DNA of 18,327 nt from JADFAK01 sp047615865 (GTDB lineage: Bacteria; Bacteroidota; Bacteroidia; Flavobacteriales_D; Sanyastnellaceae). The notes under the pieces were generated by a model. The model did not search any database. It was not told the origin of the DNA and saw only the letters and a list, made by a program, of their open reading frames with translations. This document shows positions 1-7,155 of this stretch, in pieces. The DNA lies in contig JBLHIB010000069.1 of the NCBI GenBank assembly GCA_047615865.1, positions 1 through 18,327 on the forward strand, given 5' to 3'. A program made the translations under genes and the position numbers. Position 1 is the stretch's first letter; every line of letters starts with the position of its first letter.

Positions 1-21
1 CTTTCCACACAATTGCAATAG

Positions 22-807
22 ATGAAAATTCAACCAAATAAATATTTTGGAATAACTGATAAGTCGATTAAAACGGAAAGCTTTAATATCTCAATAACCA
101 AGCATCCCGCACAATCTAAAATTTCAACACATGCTCACTCCAAACCGTATTTGTGTTTGTTGGCTTCAGGAATATATCAAGAAGAAAGTAATACTTCGAC
201 CTTAATTACTGCTGGTGATATATTGTACAGAACTGCTAATTATGAGCATGCGAATAGTTTTTTGAACCAGGATAGCGTCTGCCTAAATATTGAAATAGAT
301 AACGAAATGGATTTTGTAAATCACAATGATTTTAAACTCCCATTGACAGAGTCTAAGCATAATAACTCCCTAGAATCGTATAAAGTCCTCTATGCTGTGA
401 AGCATGGTTTGTCGAATGATCTCCTTAATATCTATTGTTATGAAACAATGTTGGCACATTCAGATAGTTTAATGAATAAAGGCGATCTGAATTGGATCAA
501 ACAGGTGAAGGAATACATTAATGACAACCCTCTAGCCACTATTTCCTTGCAAGAGATGAGTCAGTTATTTGGACTTCACCCAAACTATATTGTTCGAAAA
601 TTCAAGGATGTAACTGGCATGAAACTTTCAGATTACCTTACTAAAATTAGACTAGAGCATTCGATTGTAAATTTGATCCAATCAGAAATGAGTTTAACGA
701 AAATTGCGCTAAATACAGGCTTTTACGATCAGAGTCATTTCAATAGAAATTTCAAAAAGTATTTGGAAACGACTCCGAAATATTTCAGAAAAATCATCAA
801 AGGTTAG
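22..807 (+). CDS. AraC-family transcriptional regulator
   Basis: This is a 261-residue DNA-binding regulator that probably responds to a small ligand. The C-terminal ~100 residues form a typical AraC double helix-turn-helix: the first HTH is near residues 172-200 (SLQEMSQLFGLHPNYIVRKF) and the second near 221-250 (MSLTKIALNTGFYDQSHFNR), ending in the family's usual TPKYFRK. The N-terminal ~100 residues look like a cupin-type sensing domain, with a His-rich THAHSKPY segment near 36-43 and AGDILYR near 64-70. A TAG lies directly upstream of the ATG at 22, so the start is probably real, but only 21 bases are visible before it. The gene is AT-rich compared with those after 2 kb. The next gene starts 43 bases downstream on the same strand and could be a target or co-transcribed. 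The ligand and regulon cannot be told from the sequence. Confidence 0.9.
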   Translation: MKIQPNKYFGITDKSIKTESFNISITKHPAQSKISTHAHSKPYLCLLASGIYQEESNTSTLITAGDILYRTANYEHANSFLNQDSVCLNIEIDNEMDFVNHNDFKLPLTESKHNNSLESYKVLYAVKHGLSNDLLNIYCYETMLAHSDSLMNKGDLNWIKQVKEYINDNPLATISLQEMSQLFGLHPNYIVRKFKDVTGMKLSDYLTKIRLEHSIVNLIQSEMSLTKIALNTGFYDQSHFNRNFKKYLETTPKYFRKIIKG

Positions 808-838
808 CTTCGTACAATTTTAACTTGATCAAACCTCA

Positions 839-846
839 TACTCTTG
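839..846 (+). promoter_or_regulatory. Possible -7 box, 4 bases before ATG 851
   Basis: TACTCTTG matches the Bacteroidota -7 consensus TAnnTTTG at 5 of its 6 fixed bases and ends four bases before ATG 851. No convincing -33 TTG is seen at the usual distance, so this is weak. The same four-base spacing occurs at 11186 and 17976. Confidence 0.35.
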
Positions 847-850
847 TGCT

Positions 851-1993
851 ATGAATGAAAGAGCAAAATCTGGCATGAGCAAAAAGAAAAAAAGAAGAAA
901 TATTATACTAATCGTTGCAGGGGTTCTAGTCGCTCTATTCTTATGCGGTAAATATAATTTTCAGAATGATAAGCAAACTTTATTAGAGCTAAAAATAAAA
1001 GCATCTAATGGAGAGGTAAGGTATGCTCTTGATAAAATGGAGGAGGTTGAGAGTTTTTCTAACCCTCTAATTAACCGAGCCTATAAGAGGTGGAGAAATA
1101 AAATGACTGCTCGTTTCATTACAAATGAGGAGGTAATTGAAAATACTTCTGGAAACAAAATTGTTAACGATGTTTCAAATATCTATCGTGACTATTGGAG
1201 GGTTCAGCTTTTAAAGGGAAATCCTGAGAATAGAACTGACTCTACCCTTTATAATAATCTTGTCGATTATTTATTGTCAAATAAATTAACAATCCTTTCA
1301 AAAGACAGTTTGTCAAAAACAATTAAAGATGACTCTGAGCTTAAGAGGATAATTGAAGGGGAAGGTTTTAAAACAAAATTCATGTACCGAAATGGGTTTC
1401 AGGAAGTTTTAATATGGGATAAGGAATCGTTTGAAGAGTATCAGGTAGTTTTGCCCAAAGACACAGTCAATACTACCGTTGTATTTATCGAGAATTATCA
1501 CTTGTTCGGGTACGACAATTACGGCACATTTGGTGCTGCACAAATTGGAGGTTGGGCATTAAAAGAATCAGCTACGTTGTATTGCAATAGATGCCAATAC
1601 GATTTAAATTCAGAAAGTTTTGAGATATCTTATTTGAAACATGAGAGCATTCATTTTGTTGATTTAAATGAATATCCCAATTTAAGTTCTGCTGATTTGG
1701 AATACAGAGCTAAAGTTATTGAACTTTCTTATTGCACTGAAAAGACTATTCATGATTTGGTAGGCAAATTTTTAAATGGTGCCAATTCTTCTGACAGAAG
1801 TCATTCTCATCCGTATGCCAATTATATCTTGATTAGTAATTTATCCAGATTGTTATTTGATGCCGAATTCGAATCAGATTTTAGTAAATGGAAAGAAATT
1901 CCAGTTGAAAAAATTAACAATGCAGCTGAAGTCCTGTACAAAAGGAGTGAAGGTGATTTATTGAAAGACAAGAATGTGTTCGAAATAATATAA
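851..1993 (+). CDS. Membrane-anchored protein with HExxH zinc-protease motif
   Basis: This 380-residue protein is not one I can name. A Lys/Arg-rich N-terminus (residues 11-16) precedes one hydrophobic segment (about 18-33), so it should be an N-in membrane-anchored protein with a large outer domain. The notable motif is KHESIHF: H264-E265-x-x-H268 matches the HExxH zinc site of metallopeptidases. Sixteen residues later comes LEYRAKVIEL, whose E284 could be the third zinc ligand as in gluzincins. No pro-domain or other known domain is evident. ATG 875 (Met9) is an alternative start, but ATG 851 lies 4 bases after TACTCTTG, a near match to the Bacteroidota -7 box. Composition is AT-rich (33% GC in two sampled lines). 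The AraC gene just upstream is the obvious regulatory neighbour. Zinc binding and proteolysis are inferred, not shown. Confidence 0.75.
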   Translation: MNERAKSGMSKKKKRRNIILIVAGVLVALFLCGKYNFQNDKQTLLELKIKASNGEVRYALDKMEEVESFSNPLINRAYKRWRNKMTARFITNEEVIENTSGNKIVNDVSNIYRDYWRVQLLKGNPENRTDSTLYNNLVDYLLSNKLTILSKDSLSKTIKDDSELKRIIEGEGFKTKFMYRNGFQEVLIWDKESFEEYQVVLPKDTVNTTVVFIENYHLFGYDNYGTFGAAQIGGWALKESATLYCNRCQYDLNSESFEISYLKHESIHFVDLNEYPNLSSADLEYRAKVIELSYCTEKTIHDLVGKFLNGANSSDRSHSHPYANYILISNLSRLLFDAEFESDFSKWKEIPVEKINNAAEVLYKRSEGDLLKDKNVFEII

Positions 1994-2104
1994 AATCCTA
2001 AGTAAGACCCAGTGCAATAGCCGAAACGTTGTAGATCATTAGAAAAATGAGAACTTCACATCCGTTGTTGCTTATAAGTGATCCCTGTAAATCTAAAAAC
2101 ATCC

Positions 2105-3094
2105 ATGAACCACCCAGTAATTGATCTCCATTGCGATTTACTTGCTCATATGCTAGATATGCCCAATCCAGACCCTTTCAAACAAGAAGGAATTGCTTGT
2201 TCATTTCCAGCATTGGAAGAAGGAAATGTGAAACTGCAAGTGATGGCTATTTATACGGCTACGGAAAAGGGAAGTGCAGCCTTGGCTTTGAGACAGAGTG
2301 AGATTTTCGCATCCTTTCTTGGCAAATACTCGAATGATTGCACTTTAGTCCATGACTTGGTAACGTTGAGACAAATTACGACCCAGTCCAAACTGGGTAT
2401 GATTGCAGCGATTGAAAACGCCTCTGGATTTTGTGAAGAGGATGAACCGCTGGAAATTGGGTTTGAACGATTGGATCAAATCATCAGCAACGTAACACGA
2501 ATCTTATACATTGGATTGACGCACCACGCAGAAAATAGATTTGGTGGAGGAAATAACAGCGGAGTAGGATTAAAGGAAGATGGAAAGAAATTACTTCAGT
2601 ATTTGAATGGGAAAAAAATCGCGGTAGATTTTTCACATGCAAGCGATGCCTTGGCTCATGACATGCTGGATTATCTTTCAAAACACAGCTTGGAAGTGCC
2701 TATCCTGGCGAGTCATTCCAATTACAGAAAAGTCTTCAATCATGTGCGCAACTTACCGGATGAACTTGCAAAAGAAATCATCAAACGGGGAGGAATCATT
2801 GGGGTTAATTTCTTGAGGGCATTTGTAAACAATGAGGACCCCAATGCGCTTTATCAGCATATCAAGCACGGAATTGAACTTGGAGGAATCAACTCCATTT
2901 GCTTTGGGGCCGATTATTTCTGTACAGATGGTCACCCTGACCGATCAAGAGTCCCGTTTTACTTCAAAGAGCATGGAGATGCAAGCCGCTATCCTTCTAT
3001 TATTGAGGAAATATCCAATCAGGTTTCACCCGACGCTGTTGTTGGTATCAGCAGTGGAAATGTGATGAATTATCTAGTTAAGCTTTGGGAGTAG
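2105..3094 (+). CDS. Membrane dipeptidase, peptidase family M19
   Basis: A 329-residue zinc dipeptidase of the renal-dipeptidase (M19) family, which hydrolyses dipeptides using a two-zinc site in a TIM-barrel fold. Expected ligands are present in order: H9 and D11 in IDLHCDLL, bridging E104 in AAIENASGF, H178 in VDFSHAS and H204 in ASHSNYR. D270 in CFGADYF matches the family's late catalytic Asp. The family LTH-x(n)-N segment is also present (GLTHHAENRFGGG). Length is normal. The reading frame is open back to GTG 2078, but ATG 2105 fits the family's N-terminus (MNHPVIDLHCD), so I use it. No signal peptide is visible, so it is probably cytoplasmic. It stands alone: the upstream gene is 111 bases away and the downstream gene converges on it. 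Substrate cannot be predicted beyond small peptides. Confidence 0.92.
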   Translation: MNHPVIDLHCDLLAHMLDMPNPDPFKQEGIACSFPALEEGNVKLQVMAIYTATEKGSAALALRQSEIFASFLGKYSNDCTLVHDLVTLRQITTQSKLGMIAAIENASGFCEEDEPLEIGFERLDQIISNVTRILYIGLTHHAENRFGGGNNSGVGLKEDGKKLLQYLNGKKIAVDFSHASDALAHDMLDYLSKHSLEVPILASHSNYRKVFNHVRNLPDELAKEIIKRGGIIGVNFLRAFVNNEDPNALYQHIKHGIELGGINSICFGADYFCTDGHPDRSRVPFYFKEHGDASRYPSIIEEISNQVSPDAVVGISSGNVMNYLVKLWE

Positions 3095-3187
3095 ATTAAA
3101 CACCAAGATAATTGACGGAAAAAAGTACTTCAATGGAAGTTGAGAAACGCTTGTTTATAGGGGATGGTTGAATAGAAGTGATGTATT

Positions 3188-3748
3188 CTAATGCGCATTA
3201 GACGCAGTCTCCTTCAACTTATACTTGTCCTGAAAAGCTTTCCAGTCCCACAGATAATTCCGCATAACCTCGTCGAGGTTCTTTAAGAAAATTGGGTTCG
3301 GAGTGCGCATCTTGCCGAAGTACTCATCTTGGTACTCATTCAGGTCGTACTTGTGAAAAACACCCTTGGCCATGGCGTAAAGCATATTCTTAGACGGCAT
3401 GTTGACACGTGAAAGGAAGTCGCGGTAGTCTTTGACTTTACGGGCAAATTGATCGGGCTCTAAATCAAATGCTGTGGCAAATTTCTGGATACACAGACGA
3501 AGAATTTCTTTGTCGTGTCCTGATTCAAAATGTTCTGGGATATAACTGAAGTTGGCGGCTACAACTATCATGAGGAATTTCCCGTAATCTTCTCGGTCAA
3601 TACAAGGAGTAATCACGAATTCCGGACTGTCTTGAATGAAGTCAGCAACTATGGGCCAGCCGTTTTCAACAGCTTCTAATGTGGTATTAACGAATATGTT
3701 AGCGACCTGATTGTCGGTAACCTTTTTCTTTACTAAGAATCCAAACAT
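3188..3748 (-). CDS. Conserved hypothetical protein
   Basis: This 186-residue soluble protein has no domain I recognise. It starts MFGFLVKKKVTDNQ, has no signal peptide or membrane segment, and is rich in aromatic and acidic residues in its second half (HKYDLNEYQDEYFGKM, YLWDWKAFQDKY). The frame is open 22 codons further upstream to 3814, but that extension covers a TAnnTTTG promoter box on the same strand at 3779-3786 and has an implausible Cys/Pro-rich composition, so ATG 3748 is the better start. The gene is divergent from pyrD and converges on the dipeptidase gene. The stop lies inside a 14-base perfect palindrome (3188-3201). No function is proposed. Confidence 0.8.
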   Translation of the reverse strand: MFGFLVKKKVTDNQVANIFVNTTLEAVENGWPIVADFIQDSPEFVITPCIDREDYGKFLMIVVAANFSYIPEHFESGHDKEILRLCIQKFATAFDLEPDQFARKVKDYRDFLSRVNMPSKNMLYAMAKGVFHKYDLNEYQDEYFGKMRTPNPIFLKNLDEVMRNYLWDWKAFQDKYKLKETASNAH

Positions 3749-3778
3749 AATGTGGATGCGGCAATGGTTCGTCCTTTT

Positions 3779-3786
3779 CAAAGGTA
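3779..3786 (-). promoter_or_regulatory. -7 promoter box for the minus-strand gene ending at 3188
   Basis: On the minus strand this reads TACCTTTG, a full match to the Bacteroidota -7 consensus TAnnTTTG, 30 bases before the start codon at 3748. No clear -33 TTG is found at the expected distance. With the box at 3873 it makes a divergent promoter pair. Confidence 0.5.
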
Positions 3787-3872
3787 ATGGGCATTGGCAT
3801 GGACAGTCCGACAAATATCACTTCGCTATCAACAAAGTTTTCAACGTGTGCCATTCAAAGCCATTAGCGCGG

Positions 3873-3880
3873 TATCTTTG
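3873..3880 (+). promoter_or_regulatory. -7 promoter box for pyrD
   Basis: TATCTTTG is a full match to TAnnTTTG, 32 bases before the GTG start of pyrD. An imperfect -33 element (ATTC) lies 16 bases upstream. It faces away from the box at 3779-3786 on the opposite strand. Confidence 0.55.
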
Positions 3881-3912
3881 CGCCAGTTTAGAAGCTAAAT
3901 AATTCACTGTCC

Positions 3913-4944
3913 GTGTTATACAAATCCGTCATCAAACCTATCTTCTTCCTATTTGATCCAGAGAAGGTTCATCATTTTGTGTTCAAGAGCCTGAAAATAG
4001 CCTTTAGCCTTCCCGGAATGGCAGGTTTGGCGAGATTGGTGTATGTCCGAAAATCACCAAAATTGGAGCGCGAGGTGTTCGGATTGAAGTTTCCGAACCC
4101 CGTCGGACTTGCAGCTGGATTTGATAAAGACGCCAAGCTTTTTAACGAATTGGCCAATTTCGGATTTGGTTTCATTGAAATCGGAACAGTCACCCCCGTA
4201 GCTCAGCCAGGAAATGACTTACCTCGTCTGTTTCGCCTCCCTGCCGATCAAGCTTTGATCAATCGTATGGGGTTCAATAACGGTGGAGCGAAAGCGGCTG
4301 CCGTGCGATTGCGGAAGTCGGCGCCTAAGGTATTAATTGGAGGAAACATCGGAAAGAACAAGGTAACTTCCAACGATCAAGCTCTAAACGACTATCTCCT
4401 CTGCTACGATGACCTAGTAGATGTTGTGGACTATTTCGTGGTCAATGTGAGTTCGCCCAATACTCCAAACTTACGCGAACTCCAGGAAAAAGGACCATTA
4501 CTTGAATTGCTTGGGACTTTAGAAAGAAAAAACCAAGCGCACAAAACACCTAGACCTATACTTTTGAAAATTGCTCCAGACTTGAATAGTTCGCAATTGG
4601 ATGATATCGTAGAGATCGTCATTGAATCTGGAATTGCTGGTCTGATTGCTACAAATACCACCATCGATAGATCAAGCCTCACGACTGATAAATCGAAAGT
4701 CGACGAAATTGGAGCTGGCGGATTGAGCGGGAAGCCAGTTGCAGATCGGTCGACGCAAGTCATTCGCTATGTGCATGAGAAAAGCGAGGGGAAGTTCCCA
4801 ATCATAGGGGTAGGGGGTATTTACAGTGCTCAGGACGCCCAAGAGAAGTTGGATGCTGGGGCGTCATTGGTTCAGGTATATTCTGGATTCATTTATGAAG
4901 GTCCTGGCTTGGTGAAGAGAATTGTAAAAGGACTTAAAGTCTAG
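3913..4944 (+). CDS. pyrD: Dihydroorotate dehydrogenase (quinone), class 2
   Basis: A 343-residue FMN enzyme that oxidises dihydroorotate to orotate, the fourth step of pyrimidine synthesis, passing electrons to membrane quinone. The class 2 features are clear: an N-terminal helical extension (YKSVIKPIFFLFDPEKVHHF) that docks on the membrane, GLAAGFDKDAKL at 65-76, the LFRLPADQALINRMGFNN block near 106-123, and NVSSPNTPNLRELQ at 178-191, in which the second Ser (S181) is the class 2 catalytic base; class 1 enzymes use Cys. FMN-phosphate segments IGVGGIYSAQDA and VQVYSGFIYEGP lie at the C-terminus. The start is GTG at 3913: the residues that follow line up with known PyrD N-termini and no nearer ATG fits. 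The remains of a DUF1801-like gene follow directly. No other pyrimidine gene is nearby. Confidence 0.97.
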   Translation: MLYKSVIKPIFFLFDPEKVHHFVFKSLKIAFSLPGMAGLARLVYVRKSPKLEREVFGLKFPNPVGLAAGFDKDAKLFNELANFGFGFIEIGTVTPVAQPGNDLPRLFRLPADQALINRMGFNNGGAKAAAVRLRKSAPKVLIGGNIGKNKVTSNDQALNDYLLCYDDLVDVVDYFVVNVSSPNTPNLRELQEKGPLLELLGTLERKNQAHKTPRPILLKIAPDLNSSQLDDIVEIVIESGIAGLIATNTTIDRSSLTTDKSKVDEIGAGGLSGKPVADRSTQVIRYVHEKSEGKFPIIGVGGIYSAQDAQEKLDAGASLVQVYSGFIYEGPGLVKRIVKGLKV

Positions 4945-4946
4945 GC

Positions 4947-5042
4947 ATTATTCACGCTCTGGACCAGTTCTACCTAGATTTAGAAGAGCCTACTCAAGGC
5001 TGTATGATTGCCCTGTGCGATGTAGTGCTTTCGCTAGATTAG
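4947..5042 (+). pseudogene. N-terminal relic of the DUF1801-like gene at 5049
   Basis: Read in the frame of the ATG at 5049, these bases give an uninterrupted protein-like stretch containing LDQFYLDLEEPTQG and then CMIALCDVVLSLD, ending in TAG at 5040-5042 and followed by N-I-M-P-E-W. From memory, Bacteroidota DUF1801-type proteins begin this way: a short helix with EEP, then ALR-type and LSLD segments, then W-K-Y-x-x-P-F-F. Joining the two parts across the TAG gives about 116 residues, close to the usual length for that group. No ATG, GTG or TTG opens this stretch in frame; only ATT (4947, 4950) and CTG (4959) are available after the in-frame TAA at 4935. It therefore looks like a lost start plus an amber nonsense mutation. 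Confidence 0.6.
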
Positions 5043-5048
5043 AACATC

Positions 5049-5297
5049 ATGCCAGAATGGAAATACCAACTGCTGTTCTTTTATTACAATGGGCGGATGC
5101 TAGCATACTTTTGGAAGAATAAGAAAAATCAGGAACCGTTCATAGGTATTGCGGATGGAGCTACCATCGAGGATCCAAGGCTCGAACGTGGTCACAGGAA
5201 ACGAATGCAAATCTTTCGAGTAGATCCCAATGGAGACATTCCAATTGATGATATCAAAGAAGTAATTGCCTTGGCTATTCTGCTAAAGTCAAAATAG
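5049..5297 (+). CDS. DUF1801-like protein, C-terminal part, probably a broken gene
   Basis: An 82-residue reading frame matching, from memory, the C-terminal two thirds of small Bacteroidota DUF1801-type proteins. The recognisable order is PEWKYQLLFFYYNGRML, then AYFWKNKKNQEPFIGI, IEDPRLERG and FRVDPNGDIPIDDIKEVI. The family is cytoplasmic and of unknown function. The start at ATG 5049 cuts the family's N-terminal helix, which is encoded just upstream in the same frame but separated by a TAG at 5040. So this may be a truncated product made from an internal restart, a plain pseudogene, an amber readthrough, or a sequencing error. Conserved residues still look intact here, which suggests the damage is recent or the fragment is still under selection. 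It converges on the minus-strand gene ending at 5305, only 7 bases away. Confidence 0.6.
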   Translation: MPEWKYQLLFFYYNGRMLAYFWKNKKNQEPFIGIADGATIEDPRLERGHRKRMQIFRVDPNGDIPIDDIKEVIALAILLKSK

Positions 5298-5304
5298 ACG
5301 AAAT

Positions 5305-6213
5305 CTATTTATTGGCCTCTATTCTCGCTCTTGCTTCCAGCACACTCTGATATTTTACCAAGCGTTTGTCAACTTGCCGCTCTATCTCAGCTATAGCGCG
5401 CTCCATAGTGTCCCATGTAGATAACTCCGGATAAATACGAGCCTCAATTTTAGGGTGGAAGTAAAAATATTTGGTGTCAGAGTAGATCAAATGATGTGCT
5501 TCAATTCGCCGCAATTCCATAACTGGAAATCGACCAAAATCTCGGTTGAACATTTCGCCATCTACTGAGGGACGATATCTGAAATATTCTGAATCAGTTT
5601 CGTTTTCGAGAAGTATACGATAGGCTTTTGTCTCTGATTCTAGAAGCTCGGAGAGCTTAGCATTCGCCAACTCCTCAGTTTCCCATCTAGTTTTCTTGTA
5701 TTCGACTCGAATCAGTCGAAGGTGATCCTCAGACTCGCGCTTGGCATAAGGACCAGACCCCAAATTTCGGATGTCACACTTCAATCCTTTCTTGGTCTTT
5801 TTATAAGTGCGAACTTCAGGGAATGGAATATGTCCAGGATCCAAAAATGTAATGACGAAAATTGGCTTGTCTGCAATTACACTCAATGCTACGGATTGCA
5901 AACTTCCATCCAATAAAACCCCATTCAATTGCCGATTCTCCACTTGGGAAATATTCTCCTTGTAAAAGAAATAGTAATCAGAAATCGTCGAAGATCTAAG
6001 AGCATTAAAAATGGCAAGATTGGACTCTTCTTTTTGACTAGATTCCAGACTGTTCTGCATGATTCCTCCCTCAATACGGTCGATCGGAATGAGTACAATG
6101 CCCTCTTTGAAGTCTGCAAGAAAACTGAATTCCTCGTTTTCGTATGGACCCGATTGAGAAGAAGCTGAAACCGCAATGGCGATAAAGAAAAGGACTATTG
6201 TTCTCCGAAGCAT
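5305..6213 (-). CDS. Secreted hypothetical protein
   Basis: A 302-residue protein with a clear Sec signal peptide (LRRTIVLFFIAIAVSASSQ, cleavage probably after residue 19 or 20), so it should be periplasmic or outer-membrane associated. There is no lipobox and no C-terminal T9SS sorting domain. The body is charged, with an acidic middle part and a basic, helical C-terminus (near 268-302: IAEIERQVDKRLVKYQS). I recognise no domain or catalytic motif. Its ATG at 6213 lies inside the end of the upstream hydrolase gene, a 19-base overlap on the same strand, so the two are almost certainly co-transcribed and possibly translationally coupled. It may serve the same process as the hydrolase, but what that is cannot be read from the sequence. 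Confidence 0.8.
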   Translation of the reverse strand: MLRRTIVLFFIAIAVSASSQSGPYENEEFSFLADFKEGIVLIPIDRIEGGIMQNSLESSQKEESNLAIFNALRSSTISDYYFFYKENISQVENRQLNGVLLDGSLQSVALSVIADKPIFVITFLDPGHIPFPEVRTYKKTKKGLKCDIRNLGSGPYAKRESEDHLRLIRVEYKKTRWETEELANAKLSELLESETKAYRILLENETDSEYFRYRPSVDGEMFNRDFGRFPVMELRRIEAHHLIYSDTKYFYFHPKIEARIYPELSTWDTMERAIAEIERQVDKRLVKYQSVLEARARIEANK

Positions 6214-7058
6214 GAGCTAAAACTAAATGAATCTTTCAATCGAACTCCTTTTTCTGTATGCTGCACGGTGCAGCATTCGTTCACAGCATCATGTTCGAGG
6301 AAAAGTACGAATTCCTCGTCGGCCGCACGCTGCAAAAATTTTCCTTTTTCATCCAATGTGAGTAACGGGCGAGTGTCATAACCCATTACATAAGGCAAAG
6401 GTATATGTCCAGTTGATGGCAATAAATCGGCCATGAAAACCAGTGTCTTTCCTTTGTACTTGATATGCGGAATCATTTGACTTTCCGTGTGTCCATCGGC
6501 AAAAAAGATGTCGATATTAGGAAACGCCTCTTTGGTCATTGTGCCTGAGTCCCGCTTTATCCAGTCGAGCTGACCGCTTTCTTGAATTGGCAGGATGTTT
6601 TCAGACAAGAACGAAGCTTTCTCACGTTGATTTGGCTCAGTGGCCCATTTCCAGTGGTTTTCATTGCTCCAGAATTTAGCATTCGCAAATGCCGGTCTGT
6701 AGTTACCATCATCATTCCGTTCAATGGCACCTCCGCAATGGTCGAAGTGCAAATGCGTCAGGAATATATCGGTAATGTCGTCTCGATGATAGCCTAGCGC
6801 CTTAAGCGAACTATCCATCGTGTGCTCTCCATGCAGGTAATAGTGGCTAAAGAACTTCTCGCTTTGTTTGTTTCCAATTCCGCAATCCACCAACATCAGT
6901 CGGTTTCCGTCTTCGATGAGCAAACTCCTCATGGCCCAGTCACACATGTTTTTTTCGTTTGGCAGATTGGTTTTCTGCCAAAGCGCTTTAGGGACGACAC
7001 CAAACATGGCTCCACCGTCGAGCTTGAAATTACCGGTGTGAATAGGGTATAGTTTCAT
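6195..7058 (-). CDS. Metallo-beta-lactamase-fold hydrolase
   Basis: A 287-residue zinc hydrolase of the metallo-beta-lactamase superfamily. All expected metal ligands are visible: THLHFDH (H102, H104, D106, H107), H190 in FADGHTE, D211 in FMADLL and H256 in LEHDA. This set gives a two-zinc site. The overall layout, with a D-C-G-I-G strand near 58-62 before the HxHxDH, resembles the lactonase-like branch of the superfamily, but substrates in this superfamily cannot be assigned from motifs. No signal peptide is seen, so it is cytoplasmic. A TACATTTG box lies 20 bases upstream of the ATG at 7058. The gene is divergent from xseA and overlaps the secreted-protein gene downstream by 19 bases, forming a two-gene operon. 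Confidence 0.9.
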   Translation of the reverse strand: MKLYPIHTGNFKLDGGAMFGVVPKALWQKTNLPNEKNMCDWAMRSLLIEDGNRLMLVDCGIGNKQSEKFFSHYYLHGEHTMDSSLKALGYHRDDITDIFLTHLHFDHCGGAIERNDDGNYRPAFANAKFWSNENHWKWATEPNQREKASFLSENILPIQESGQLDWIKRDSGTMTKEAFPNIDIFFADGHTESQMIPHIKYKGKTLVFMADLLPSTGHIPLPYVMGYDTRPLLTLDEKGKFLQRAADEEFVLFLEHDAVNECCTVQHTEKGVRLKDSFSFSSCFGEQ

Positions 7059-7078
7059 GAGAATTGATTTGCTGTGCG

Positions 7079-7086
7079 CAAATGTA
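7079..7086 (-). promoter_or_regulatory. -7 promoter box for the MBL-fold hydrolase gene
   Basis: The minus strand reads TACATTTG, a full match to TAnnTTTG, 20 bases before the start codon at 7058. It sits in the divergent region shared with xseA. No standard-spaced -33 TTG was found. Confidence 0.45.
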
Positions 7087-7141
7087 GAAAAGGTTCACAA
7101 AGACTTCGACCTTTCTGGGTATTTCCGCAAATGCTTCTTCG

Positions 7142-7149
7142 TAATATTG
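7142..7149 (+). promoter_or_regulatory. Possible -7 box for xseA
   Basis: TAATATTG matches TAnnTTTG at 5 of 6 fixed bases and ends six bases before ATG 7156. If used, the frame-open extension upstream of 7156 could not be translated. Confidence 0.3.
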
Positions 7150-7155
7150 CAGTTC

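Noticed and set aside
3188..3201. 14-base perfect palindrome CTAATGCGCATTAG at the end of a gene
   Set aside because: It has no loop or T tract to act as a terminator, and half of it is coding; one copy alone gives no case for an operator.
3749..3814. 22-codon N-terminal extension of the minus-strand hypothetical gene
   Set aside because: It runs over a TACCTTTG promoter box on the same strand and gives an unlikely Cys/Pro-rich sequence; ATG 3748 is better.
7057..7155. Longer start for xseA
   Set aside because: The extra 33 residues have no XseA similarity, and the region is the divergent promoter shared with the hydrolase gene.
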